From assembly GCA_900541905.1 (NCBI GenBank), contig UQLQ01000024.1:1-25044 (forward strand): a DNA stretch of 25,044 nt. Direction: 5' to 3'. The DNA is from an uncultured Oscillospiraceae bacterium (GTDB lineage Bacteria > Bacillota > Clostridia > Oscillospirales > Acutalibacteraceae). Both the position numbers and the translations under genes were made by a program. The notes beneath the pieces are model-generated. The model was not told the DNA's origin and did no database searches. It worked only from the letters and a program-made list of their open reading frames with translations. Numbering within the stretch: position 1 is the stretch's first letter; each line of letters begins with the position of its first letter. Positions 1-7,299 of the stretch are shown in pieces.

Positions 1-11
1 GGCGTGATTCT

Positions 12-1496
12 ATGGAGGCTTGCCGTACCAGAGGAGCAGGCGTGTTGCTGCCTGTCAGCGCATTACCATCACCATATGGAATAGGAACGCTGGGGAATGC
101 AGCATATCGTTTTATTGACCAATTACATGCAGCGGGACAAATGTATTGGCAAGTGCTTCCGATAGGACCAACGGGTTTCGGAAACAGCCCGTATCAGTCT
201 TATTCCGCATTTGCGGGAAATCCTTATTTCATTGACTTAGACCGCTTGGCAGAACAAGGCTTACTTACCAAAAATGATATGTCAAAATTTGACTGGGGCG
301 AAAATCCGTCTTGTATTTCTTATGACAAAATTGCTGAACATCGTTTGCAATTGCTGCAAACAGCTTATGAAAACAGCAATCATTTATATCGTTCCGATTA
401 CATGGAGTTTTGTAAAAAACAGGAGCATTGGTTGGATGATTACGCGCTGTTTATGGCTTGTAAAGACCATTTTGGACAATGTGAATGGCTCAAGTGGAAT
501 CCAGATATGAAAGAGCGTGATGCATCTGCGTTGATGAATTATCGTATTCTTTTAAAAGAGAAAATTCAGTTTTGGAAATTTTGTCAATATCACTTCTATC
601 AACAGTGGAATGATGTAAAAACGTACGCAAATAAAAAAGGAATTTACATTATTGGAGATATTCCCATTTATCTTGCTTTGGACAGTTCCGATGTGTGGAC
701 ACATCCTGAATTGTTTTTGTTAGATAATGAAAAGAAGCCCAAGGCGGTTGCAGGGGTACCTCCCGATGCATTTTCCGATACAGGTCAGTTATGGGGAAAT
801 CCGTTGTATGACTGGGAGCATATGGAGCATACAGGATTTCAATGGTGGAAATATCGTATGGCTTGTTGCTCCGAGTTGTATGATTTTACCCGAATTGACC
901 ATTTCATAGGAATTGTGAGATACTATGAGATTCCCGCAGGAGAAGAAACTGCAATAAAAGGTCAATGGCGGCAGGGACCCGGAGCAAAGCTGTTGCATGC
1001 CATTCATGAGGTGATAGAGCCGCACCGTATGATTGCAGAAGATTTAGGTGTGTTAACAGATGAGGTCACTTCTTTGCGGAAGCAAATGGGGTATCCGGGA
1101 ATGAAAGTGTTGCAATTCGGTTTTGACGGAAATCCTCAAAATGAGCATTTACCTCACAATTATGAAAAAGATACGGTTGCTTACAGTGGTACCCATGACA
1201 ATGAAACCGTTTTGGGATATTTTTCGGCACGGGAGGAAGAACGCGAAAGGGCATTCTTTTATTGTAATGCGACCGATTTAGAAGAATTGCCGAACGCATT
1301 TATGCGGATGTTATACGGTAGTGTTGCAGATATCGCCATATTACAGATGCAGGATATACTGTCATTACCCAACACTGCAAGAATGAATTTTCCTTCTACC
1401 ATAGGAGATAATTGGCAGTGGCGGTTAGAGTCGGAGCAATTTACGGATAACATAGCAGAGCATATGAGACAGCTTGCTCATATTTACGGACGATAA
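12..1496 (+). CDS. malQ: 4-alpha-glucanotransferase (amylomaltase, GH77)
   Basis: This cytoplasmic enzyme moves 4-alpha-glucan segments between maltodextrins or onto glucose, in maltodextrin and glycogen metabolism. The 494-residue product has the usual family length and covers the whole GH77 barrel. The N-terminus reads GVLLPVSALPSPYGIGTLG, typical of the family. The GH77 catalytic residues are in place: nucleophile Asp296 in RIDHF, acid/base Glu343 in AEDLG and Asp396 in GTHDNE. The ATG at 12 fits the family N-terminus, but upstream sequence is cut by the window edge, so its ribosome binding site and promoter cannot be judged. The next gene begins 33 bases after the stop on the same strand, suggesting co-transcription, though no functional link to the hydrate-repair gene is evident. 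Family assignment is secure; physiological substrate is inferred. Confidence 0.96.
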   Translation: MEACRTRGAGVLLPVSALPSPYGIGTLGNAAYRFIDQLHAAGQMYWQVLPIGPTGFGNSPYQSYSAFAGNPYFIDLDRLAEQGLLTKNDMSKFDWGENPSCISYDKIAEHRLQLLQTAYENSNHLYRSDYMEFCKKQEHWLDDYALFMACKDHFGQCEWLKWNPDMKERDASALMNYRILLKEKIQFWKFCQYHFYQQWNDVKTYANKKGIYIIGDIPIYLALDSSDVWTHPELFLLDNEKKPKAVAGVPPDAFSDTGQLWGNPLYDWEHMEHTGFQWWKYRMACCSELYDFTRIDHFIGIVRYYEIPAGEETAIKGQWRQGPGAKLLHAIHEVIEPHRMIAEDLGVLTDEVTSLRKQMGYPGMKVLQFGFDGNPQNEHLPHNYEKDTVAYSGTHDNETVLGYFSAREEERERAFFYCNATDLEELPNAFMRMLYGSVADIAILQMQDILSLPNTARMNFPSTIGDNWQWRLESEQFTDNIAEHMRQLAHIYGR

Positions 1497-1529
1497 GCAT
1501 ATATATTGCTACAAGGCTGGGAGGATTGT

Positions 1530-3044
1530 ATGAAAGCGTTAAACAATCAACAAACAAGGGAATTGGAACAATGGGCAGTTGATGAAGGAATACCATATAT
1601 CACATTGATGGAGCATGCGGGAACCGCAGTCGCAGAATATATCAGCAGTCATTATAATATCAGAGAAAAGAGAACTGTGATTCTGTGCGGAAAAGGAAAT
1701 AATGGCGGAGACGGCTTTGTTGCTGCAAGGAGACTGGACGCAGCAGGAGGAGAAGTCATAATTGCATTGGTGGACGGTTTGCCGAAAACGGATATTGCAA
1801 AAGAAACTTTGTCCCGTATCAGGCAAACCAATGTGCAGGCGTTCAGTATTGCGGATGACCAAGAGCTTATCTTTGAACTGATACGCACAGCCGATGTCTT
1901 GGTAGACTGTATTTACGGAATTGGATTTAAAGGGACTCCCGATGCACGTATGACAGAAGTGTTGGAGACAGCCAATTTGTCAGGAGCGGATAAAATTGCA
2001 GTAGATATTCCAAGCGGCATTGAATGTGATACGGGAACTGTGGACACCGTTTGTTTTCAGGCGGATGTTACCATTACGTTTACAACAATGAAAACAGCGC
2101 ATTTATTATCTCCCGCAAAAGAATACTGCGGTGAAATTGTAGTTGCTGATGTTGGTATTCCTCATAATCTGGTGGCTCAGCAAGAAGCGGATATTGAAGT
2201 GGCGGAAGAATGGCAGATTGAGTCCATGTTCAAACCCAGAAAACAAAATACAAACAAAGGCGATTATGGTCACTTGCTTTGCATTTGCGGAAGTGAGGGA
2301 ATGGCAGGCGCAGCAATTATGTGTGGAAAGGCAGCATTGCGCAGCGGAACAGGTCTGGTACATATGGTAGTTCCAAAAGAAATTTATCCGATTGTAGCAG
2401 GGCAGCTGACAGAACCGATTTATACGGTACTGTATCGGGAGCGTATGCTGCAGCAGCTAGACGAAGCAATGGAAAAGGCTACTGCTTGTGTCATTGGATG
2501 CGGAATGGGAACGAGTGAAACTGCCAAACTCATTTTGACCTATGTTTTAAAACATTTTAAGCATCCCATTGTGTTGGATGCCGATGCTTTAAATATTGTG
2601 TCTGAAGATATAGAATTGCTTCAGAATACTACAGTTCCGTTGATTTTAACGCCCCATCCGGGAGAAATGGCCAGATTATTAAAAATTACCACCAAAGAAG
2701 TACAGAGGAATCGGTTGCAGATTGCCCGAGAGTTTGCTAAAAAACATGGAATTACACTTGTGCTGAAAGGTTCAGGAACCGTTGTTGCGGCGCATTACGG
2801 AAAAATAAGTATGAACCCTACAGGAAATGCCGGCATGGCAAAAGGCGGAAGCGGTGATGTGCTTGCAGGCATGATAGGGGGCATATTGGCACAGGGAGAA
2901 GCGCCGTTTGAAGCGGCAAGAACGGCGGTATATCTGCATGGTATGGCAGGAGATAAGTGTGCTGATAAATTATCTCAAATATCCATGCTTCCTACGGATA
3001 TGATTGAAGAGTTACCAAGGTTATTTTTAAAATTTGAGAAATAG
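1530..3044 (+). CDS. nnr: bifunctional NAD(P)H-hydrate epimerase / ADP-dependent NAD(P)H-hydrate dehydratase
   Basis: This is a metabolite-repair enzyme. The N-terminal YjeF_N domain (about residues 1-210) epimerises R- and S-NAD(P)HX, and the C-terminal ribokinase-like domain (about 225-500) dehydrates S-NAD(P)HX using ADP. The glycine-rich GKGNNGGDGF motif marks the first domain. In the second, NAGMAKGGSGDVLAG contains the catalytic-type Asp443. The fused 504-residue form is common in bacteria. An in-frame TTG at 1506 would add eight residues, but GGGAGG at 1519-1524 sits five bases before the ATG at 1530, which I take as the start. In many Firmicutes this gene is followed by a LolA-like lipoprotein gene, alr and mazEF; here only the lipoprotein is adjacent, 11 bases downstream. 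Confidence 0.95.
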   Translation: MKALNNQQTRELEQWAVDEGIPYITLMEHAGTAVAEYISSHYNIREKRTVILCGKGNNGGDGFVAARRLDAAGGEVIIALVDGLPKTDIAKETLSRIRQTNVQAFSIADDQELIFELIRTADVLVDCIYGIGFKGTPDARMTEVLETANLSGADKIAVDIPSGIECDTGTVDTVCFQADVTITFTTMKTAHLLSPAKEYCGEIVVADVGIPHNLVAQQEADIEVAEEWQIESMFKPRKQNTNKGDYGHLLCICGSEGMAGAAIMCGKAALRSGTGLVHMVVPKEIYPIVAGQLTEPIYTVLYRERMLQQLDEAMEKATACVIGCGMGTSETAKLILTYVLKHFKHPIVLDADALNIVSEDIELLQNTTVPLILTPHPGEMARLLKITTKEVQRNRLQIAREFAKKHGITLVLKGSGTVVAAHYGKISMNPTGNAGMAKGGSGDVLAGMIGGILAQGEAPFEAARTAVYLHGMAGDKCADKLSQISMLPTDMIEELPRLFLKFEK

Positions 3045-3055
3045 GGTGATTGCAT

Positions 3056-3565
3056 TTGAAAAAGGCAATGCAAGCTTTTTTATGCAGTGGATTGGTGCTG
3101 TTCGTTGCACTGTTTGCTGTAGGATGTCAATCGTCAGGCAATGGCGGGTCGTTAAAAGCAGAGCAAATTGTCTTTGATATGGAATGTCAAATATCCGTGT
3201 CGGCCTCAGAAAAAGAAGTTGCTTGCGGAACGTTGAAAAATACCGAAATAGAAACTGTTTTTACACTTACAAGCCCTGAAACGGCGAAAGGATTGTGTTA
3301 TCAGGATATCAACGGTACGGTTAAGATATCTCTCAATGACTTATCGATTGACGGAGCGGAAGCTTTGTTGCCGGAATACAGTTGGTTTTCACAGCTGGTG
3401 TCAGTATTGCGTTATGCAAAGGAACAACCTCAGCTATTGGAAAGCCAAGGAAACGGTCAGTTTTCAGGCAGTACGGAACAAGGTGTGTCCTTTGTAATTA
3501 CTGCAAGGAATAAAGGAACTGTAGAATCTATTACAGTTGACCGATACCAAGTTAAATTTTTGTAA
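3056..3565 (+). CDS. small lipoprotein, possibly LolA-like (GerS/YdcC-type)
   Basis: The 169-residue product is an exported lipoprotein of unknown function. It starts with a lysine, a hydrophobic stretch and the lipobox AVGC around residue 25, followed by a Ser/Gly linker. The rest is predicted mature domain with alternating short strands (phrases such as VFTLTSPETAKGLCYQDINGT), compatible with the LolA/LolB-like fold of clostridial lipoproteins found after nnr. By position it matches the slot of C. difficile GerS (a germination lipoprotein next to alr2) and B. subtilis YdcC; this is inference from neighbourhood and general pattern, not a demonstrated match. I chose the TTG at 3056 because AGGGTGAT at 3043-3050 is well spaced before it; a TTG at 3050 overlaps that site. 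No alr follows. Confidence 0.75.
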   Translation: MKKAMQAFLCSGLVLFVALFAVGCQSSGNGGSLKAEQIVFDMECQISVSASEKEVACGTLKNTEIETVFTLTSPETAKGLCYQDINGTVKISLNDLSIDGAEALLPEYSWFSQLVSVLRYAKEQPQLLESQGNGQFSGSTEQGVSFVITARNKGTVESITVDRYQVKFL

Positions 3566-4276
3566 GTTATTTCGGTATCATTGATACCAACATTTGTGTA
3601 TTCAAGAATAAAAATGATAAAATAAGAGGCGGTTGTATTTAAGGTCTCTATTTGAATTTGTAGAATCATTTACGTTGATGTTACTGGTACGATTTTATAA
3701 ATAGCATAGAAATAACATCGTTTTCATAAGGTAGTAACGTAACAGAAAAAGCTCATGTTGTAGGAAAAATCCTATACAACATGAGCTTTTCATTTTCGTT
3801 GTGATTAGAAGTATATACAAGTGTTCCGAATATTTTCTAGATACAAGACAGAGCACTTGTTTTTGCCGAAAGTTTATAAAATGTTTTAGAAATTTGCTGA
3901 TAGAGTACGGAAGAACCTGTAAAAGTATTCATTGAAATATTAGGATAGAACTTCTGATAACGGTTCAGTCTGTTTTTGACAGAGCAAAATAAAAAGAAAA
4001 ATAATAGGAGGAAAAGCTATGGGAAAATAATAACTGGTTATGATTCATGTGAATAATTCTGTTGAAAAGGTAAGATATTGAAAAAGAGAGTGTTTTTATG
4101 ATGTAGAATAAAAGTAATTGAAAATAAAAAATTTCAAATTTGGAAAAGTATACCATATTAAATTGTGTGTTTCAAGAATAATCTGCATTGTATTTAGGCC
4201 TTTTTTAAGAGGTTTCAAAATGTATACTTTTACATATTCAAATAAACAAAAGGATGAATTTGAGGAGGTAAACAGG
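3566..4276. other. 711-base stretch without a convincing gene
   Basis: Apart from the hairpin at 3747-3791 I find no recognisable gene. A 15-base palindrome (GGTATCA-T-TGATACC, 3574-3588) follows the lipoprotein stop. At about 4010 a good ribosome binding site (AGGAGG) precedes ATG GGA AAA TAA at 4019, which stops after three codons. Other start-stop pairs between 4035 and 4110 are also a few codons long. The stretch may be a degraded gene or an untranslated leader of the surface-protein gene. In relatives, alr would be expected after the lipoprotein. Confidence 0.5.
3747..3791 (+). terminator. long hairpin, probable terminator after the malQ-nnr-lipoprotein operon
   Basis: Arms at 3747-3765 and 3770-3790 pair over about 19 bases with one small bulge, and the ends are A-rich on the left and T-rich on the right, so it could act on either strand. 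It lies about 180 bases after the lipoprotein stop. No gene on the opposite strand needs it. Confidence 0.7.
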
Positions 4277-5920
4277 ATGTTTCGAACAAAATCTAAAAAA
4301 TGGATAGCATGTCTGCTGGTAGTGGTAATATCGGCATTAATGCTGCCTGTCAGTGTTTTTGCGGCAGAATATGACCAAGGCATTGACGTAACTGCAGATG
4401 ATTACACTGACAGACAAGGCTATAAATGGGACTCTGCCACGAATACACTCACCTTGACAAATGTAACACTTATCGGTGATGGCACAGGAAAAGGCATTTT
4501 ACTGCCACAAGGTGAGGTAACAATTGTTCTCGAGGGAGAGAATATCATTCAAGGTTTTTCTGAGGGAGTGGCACAAAAAAACAATAATTCGTCGAAAGAT
4601 AATTTATTACAAATTACAGGCTCCGGTTCTTTGACAGTTTCGCAATGCAACTTTATGAGCAGCGGCAGTTTTGAAAATGTCACTGTTGATGGAGCAAAAT
4701 TAGTTGGTAATAACACAAATGGCCTTGTTATGAACGGAAATTTTGTTGCAAAGAATGGCGCTTACATTGATTTGTCCGTTGCAGATGGAGACAGCAATGC
4801 ATGGAATCCGATTTATGCAAACGGGAATATTGAAATTTACGACAGTACTTTAATCAGTCATTCCGGTGCTACAGGTGGAATATGGGCGGTCGGAGTAGGA
4901 AAAGACAGCTCTTTACTGAAATTTGTAAATAGTAATATTACATTAAATGACAGTGGTTGGGGTGCACAAAGTGGTAGCGTGCAGAATCCGAACGGAAATG
5001 TTTATATCGAAAATTCCACAATTACTGTGAACAGCATTGCAGGTATTTTTGCAGACAATTCGGCAGAAGTTGTAGGTAATGTGAAGTTTATTACAGAGAA
5101 CAACAAACAAATTCTTCGTACCAATACAGGTGAAATTACTTTAAATTTGGGTGAACAAGCTGATTTCCAAGGATATATAAACGCAAAAGGAACGGAAGTA
5201 ACATTCCCAACAGACTATATTCTAGCAGAGAATTGGGAAATTGCCGCCGGCAGAACGCTTACCATTCCTGAAGGTGTAACGCTTACTTTATCTGACGGAG
5301 TCAACATTACAAAAGCTGAGGGCTCTCAAATTATCAATCATGGAACCATTTTGGTTCCATGTGATGCTTTGAATGCAGTCGAAGTGGATGGAGGAAATGC
5401 ACCTGCAAAGCATCATAGCTTCAACAACTATATTTCAAATCATGATGCCACATGCTCACAGGATGGTACAGAGACTTCTGTATGCGATAATTGCGATGTT
5501 ACTGATACCAGAGTAGTTACCGGTTCTGCTTTAGGACACAATTTCAATGAAGTCTGGAGCACCGATGCAAGTCAACATTGGCATGAATGTACGATATGCC
5601 ATGAAAAGAAAGATATAGCTGACCACTCGTTTGCATGGATAGTAGATAAAGAAGCAACAGAAACAGAAGCCGGCTCCAAGCATGAAGAATGCACTGTTTG
5701 CGGATTTGCAAAAGCAGCGGTAGAAATTCCGCTAACAGGTACAACTGAGACGACTGGTTCCAATACATCAACCGGAAATGAGAATATAAATTCAGCCGGT
5801 GACGCAGTAAGTCCCCAGACCGGAGATAACAGCATCTTAGGGGTTTGCCTTGTGCTGTTAGTCAGTGCGGGTGGTTTGGCCTTAACAGCAATCGTGACGA
5901 AAAAAAGAAAAGTACAATAA
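4277..5920 (+). CDS. sortase-anchored surface protein with beta-helix-like domain and CxxC/His repeats
   Basis: This 547-residue protein is secreted and probably linked to the cell wall. The N-terminus (KSKKW, then a hydrophobic core ending SVFAA) is a signal peptide cut near residue 31. Residues about 35-400 resemble carbohydrate-binding/adhesin modules of Clostridia (Cthe_2159-like), opening with YKWDSATNTLTLTNVTL and showing repeated short strands rich in Asn, Gly and Thr, as in parallel beta-helices. Residues about 410-500 contain three modules with paired cysteines and histidines (SVCDNCD, HWHECTICHEKK, HEECTVCG). The C-terminus has SPQTGD, a hydrophobic helix and KKRK, a sorting signal of the (S/P)PxTG type known for clostridial class B sortases rather than classic LPxTG. 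The frame is open farther upstream, but GAGGAGG at 4262-4268 and the signal peptide fix the start at 4277. No sortase gene is visible. Ligand unknown. Confidence 0.85.
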   Translation: MFRTKSKKWIACLLVVVISALMLPVSVFAAEYDQGIDVTADDYTDRQGYKWDSATNTLTLTNVTLIGDGTGKGILLPQGEVTIVLEGENIIQGFSEGVAQKNNNSSKDNLLQITGSGSLTVSQCNFMSSGSFENVTVDGAKLVGNNTNGLVMNGNFVAKNGAYIDLSVADGDSNAWNPIYANGNIEIYDSTLISHSGATGGIWAVGVGKDSSLLKFVNSNITLNDSGWGAQSGSVQNPNGNVYIENSTITVNSIAGIFADNSAEVVGNVKFITENNKQILRTNTGEITLNLGEQADFQGYINAKGTEVTFPTDYILAENWEIAAGRTLTIPEGVTLTLSDGVNITKAEGSQIINHGTILVPCDALNAVEVDGGNAPAKHHSFNNYISNHDATCSQDGTETSVCDNCDVTDTRVVTGSALGHNFNEVWSTDASQHWHECTICHEKKDIADHSFAWIVDKEATETEAGSKHEECTVCGFAKAAVEIPLTGTTETTGSNTSTGNENINSAGDAVSPQTGDNSILGVCLVLLVSAGGLALTAIVTKKRKVQ

Positions 5921-5929
5921 ATAAGATTG

Positions 5930-5962
5930 ATACCGGTTTCTGTCTGGAAGCCGGTATTTTTA
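5930..5962 (+). terminator. rho-independent terminator of the surface-protein gene
   Basis: An 11-base stem (5930-5940 with 5947-5957, one G-U pair) with a six-base loop is followed by a T-rich run. It begins ten bases after the stop codon. Confidence 0.88.
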
Positions 5963-6285
5963 TTTTCAATTATTTTATAGAGAAATTATAATAGCCAATT
6001 TTCTATATAGGTTACAGACTGATGAAACAGAGCTCAATGGCGTTTTGCAAAATAAATAATGCTCCAAAGATTTGACAATATATTTTTATTTAATAAAAGA
6101 AAACATAAACGCATCTTTTCATCATTTTTAAACAATCAAAAAAGAATCGCAAGCAAAAACAGTCAAAATTAATATTATAGATTAGGGCGTAAATTAATTT
6201 TTATTTTTATGATTAAAACTTGTTGTTTCAGGCAAATATAAATTCAGGGCCCAAAATCAATATAATAATTCGGAGTGTGAAAAAA
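5963..6285. other. AT-rich spacer before mazF, no gene seen
   Basis: I looked here for a mazE-type antitoxin and found none: every reading frame with a start closes after a few codons. A perfect TTGACA lies at 6072-6077, but there is no good -10 at the right distance. The mazF promoter is therefore not located. Confidence 0.6.
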
Positions 6286-6657
6286 TTGAATATAAGAAGA
6301 GGCGATATCTTTTATGCTGACCTTAGTCCAGTCATTGGTTCTGAGCAAGGCGGAGTGCGTCCTGTACTGATTGTTCAAAATGATGTTGGTAACCGTTTTA
6401 GTCCAACAGTAATTGCAGCGGCAATTACAAGTCAACGTGCAAAAGCGAATTTACCCACGCATATTATGCTGCAAGCAGAAAATACAGGATTGGCACGAGA
6501 TTCTATCGTACTTTTGGAACAAATCAGAACCATAGATAAACATAGATTAAAAGAACGCATGGGACGCCTGGATCCAAACGCAATGACGCAAATTGACCAA
6601 GCGTTATCCATCAGCTTTGGTTTAGATGCAGACAGTGCGATGCCACAGGCTACATAA
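6286..6657 (+). CDS. mazF: MazF/EndoA family endoribonuclease toxin
   Basis: MazF is a sequence-specific mRNA interferase acting in the cytoplasm, normally held inactive by MazE. The 123-residue product closely follows the chromosomal Firmicute EndoA type throughout (RRGDIFYADLSPVIGSEQGG, then RPVLIVQND and SVLLEQIRTIDK-like segments). Arg25 in GVRP and Thr48 in AAITS, the catalytic pair of B. subtilis MazF, are both present, so the toxin looks active. I chose the TTG at 6286 because GGAG at 6272-6275 lies ten bases upstream and the family begins at this point; an in-frame GTG at 6277 has no ribosome binding site. No antitoxin gene lies directly upstream or downstream, unlike the usual alr-mazE-mazF order. 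Two small coat-like genes follow on the same strand 52 bases later. Confidence 0.93.
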   Translation: MNIRRGDIFYADLSPVIGSEQGGVRPVLIVQNDVGNRFSPTVIAAAITSQRAKANLPTHIMLQAENTGLARDSIVLLEQIRTIDKHRLKERMGRLDPNAMTQIDQALSISFGLDADSAMPQAT

Positions 6658-6709
6658 ACGCCTTCATCGCATTTGAATAAAAGAAATGCAGTATAAAGGA
6701 GAAGCAGAT

Positions 6710-6889
6710 ATGTTAACAGCAAAGGAATTATCCGCAATTGAAGAACAACTGAAAGCAGAAAAACTGCTCATTACAAAAAATAAAGCATATGCCCAATTAT
6801 GTGATGACCCCGAACTCAGAAAAAAGTGCGAGCAAATGGCCGCAAAACATGAGGATCATTATCAAACACTATTATCATTGTTGGATTAA
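6710..6889 (+). CDS. small helical spore-coat-like protein
   Basis: This 59-residue protein is highly charged and predicted almost entirely helical (MLTAKELSAIEEQLKAEKLL, then an H-x-x-H-containing segment KHEDHYQTLL). It resembles the short helical proteins that accompany CotF-family coat proteins in Clostridia, a half-sized ferritin-like helical hairpin. The start is fixed by AAGGAGAA at 6696-6703, six bases before the ATG. It is separated from the next gene, itself CotF-like, by 11 bases, so the two are probably one transcript and may interact. Coat location is inference from family and neighbour; no mother-cell promoter is clear, so the pair may be read through from mazF or from a promoter I cannot see. 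Confidence 0.7.
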   Translation: MLTAKELSAIEEQLKAEKLLITKNKAYAQLCDDPELRKKCEQMAAKHEDHYQTLLSLLD

Positions 6890-6900
6890 AGGAGACGTAT

Positions 6901-7167
6901 ATGAGCAGAAAATCCATGAAAGAGCGAGACTTATTTGAAGATATACTGACAAATCAAAAATACATTACCGAAACTTATAATACATTTGCAAATGAATGTA
7001 AAAATTTATCCGTGCGCAACGATATCTTAAATTTATTGAATGAAGAACATCAATTGGAATCCGATGTATTTGATGAAATGCACCGCAGAGGATGGTACCC
7101 CACCGTATTGGCTGAACCTCTGGCAATTGATGAGGCAAAAACAAAATATGAAAACGAAAAACCATAA
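6901..7167 (+). CDS. CotF-like spore coat protein (short)
   Basis: The 88-residue product fits the core helical region of the CotF family (coat protein F): ERDLFEDILTNQKYITETYN, then a segment with conserved NEEHQLESDVFDEMHRRGWYP. The motif of a helix pair ending in RGWY followed by a proline-rich tail is typical of these small coat proteins. CotF in Bacillus is a longer, processed protein; this one covers only the conserved part. The start is supported by AAAGGAG just upstream. It ends the mazF-linked cluster and is followed by a strong terminator. Family call is good; its position in the spore is inferred. Confidence 0.8.
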   Translation: MSRKSMKERDLFEDILTNQKYITETYNTFANECKNLSVRNDILNLLNEEHQLESDVFDEMHRRGWYPTVLAEPLAIDEAKTKYENEKP

Positions 7168-7185
7168 TGGTTTTCTATATAAATA

Positions 7186-7220
7186 AACAACACGGCATTT
7201 TTACCGTGTTGTTTTCTTTT
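7186..7220 (+). terminator. terminator after the coat-like pair
   Basis: A ten-base stem (7186-7195 with 7204-7213) with an eight-base loop is followed by a T-rich run to about 7220. It separates the coat-like genes from the spoIIGA promoter. Confidence 0.9.
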
Positions 7221-7231
7221 TACGTACATTT

Positions 7232-7265
7232 TCTGACAGAATTATTCTGTCAGACTGACTATAAT
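7232..7265 (+). promoter_or_regulatory. candidate spoIIGA-sigE promoter with long spacer and palindromic operator
   Basis: A perfect -10 TATAAT lies at 7260-7265, giving a start near 7272 and a leader of about 28 bases. At the normal distance (7237-7242) there is no -35, but CTGACA at 7233-7238 sits 21 bases upstream. The B. subtilis spoIIG promoter is known for near-consensus elements 22 bases apart, made usable by Spo0A. The -35 lies in a perfect palindrome, TCTGACAGAAT-T-ATTCTGTCAGA (7232-7254). It is not a good match to the TGTCGAA 0A box, so the regulator is open. Confidence 0.5.
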
Positions 7266-7299
7266 AATGTTACAACTTTTTGGGAAAAGGAGGAACTAT

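Noticed and set aside
3574..3588. 15-base palindrome after the lipoprotein gene
   Set aside because: Too short and without a T-run to be a terminator, and no promoter nearby makes it an obvious operator.
3820..3875. Seven-base inverted repeat ACAAGTG / CACTTGT with a T-run
   Set aside because: The loop is about 30 bases, so the hairpin would be weak; not called as a terminator.
6072..6100. TTGACA as the mazF promoter
   Set aside because: The sequence 16-18 bases downstream has no -10 resemblance.
5921..6285. Search for a mazE antitoxin upstream of mazF
   Set aside because: All frames close within a few codons; no ribbon-helix-helix or AbrB-like sequence can be read.
7232..7254. Reading the palindrome as a Spo0A box
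   Set aside because: The half sites (TGACAGA, TGTCAGA) differ from TGTCGAA at two positions and their spacing does not fit; I report it as an unassigned operator.
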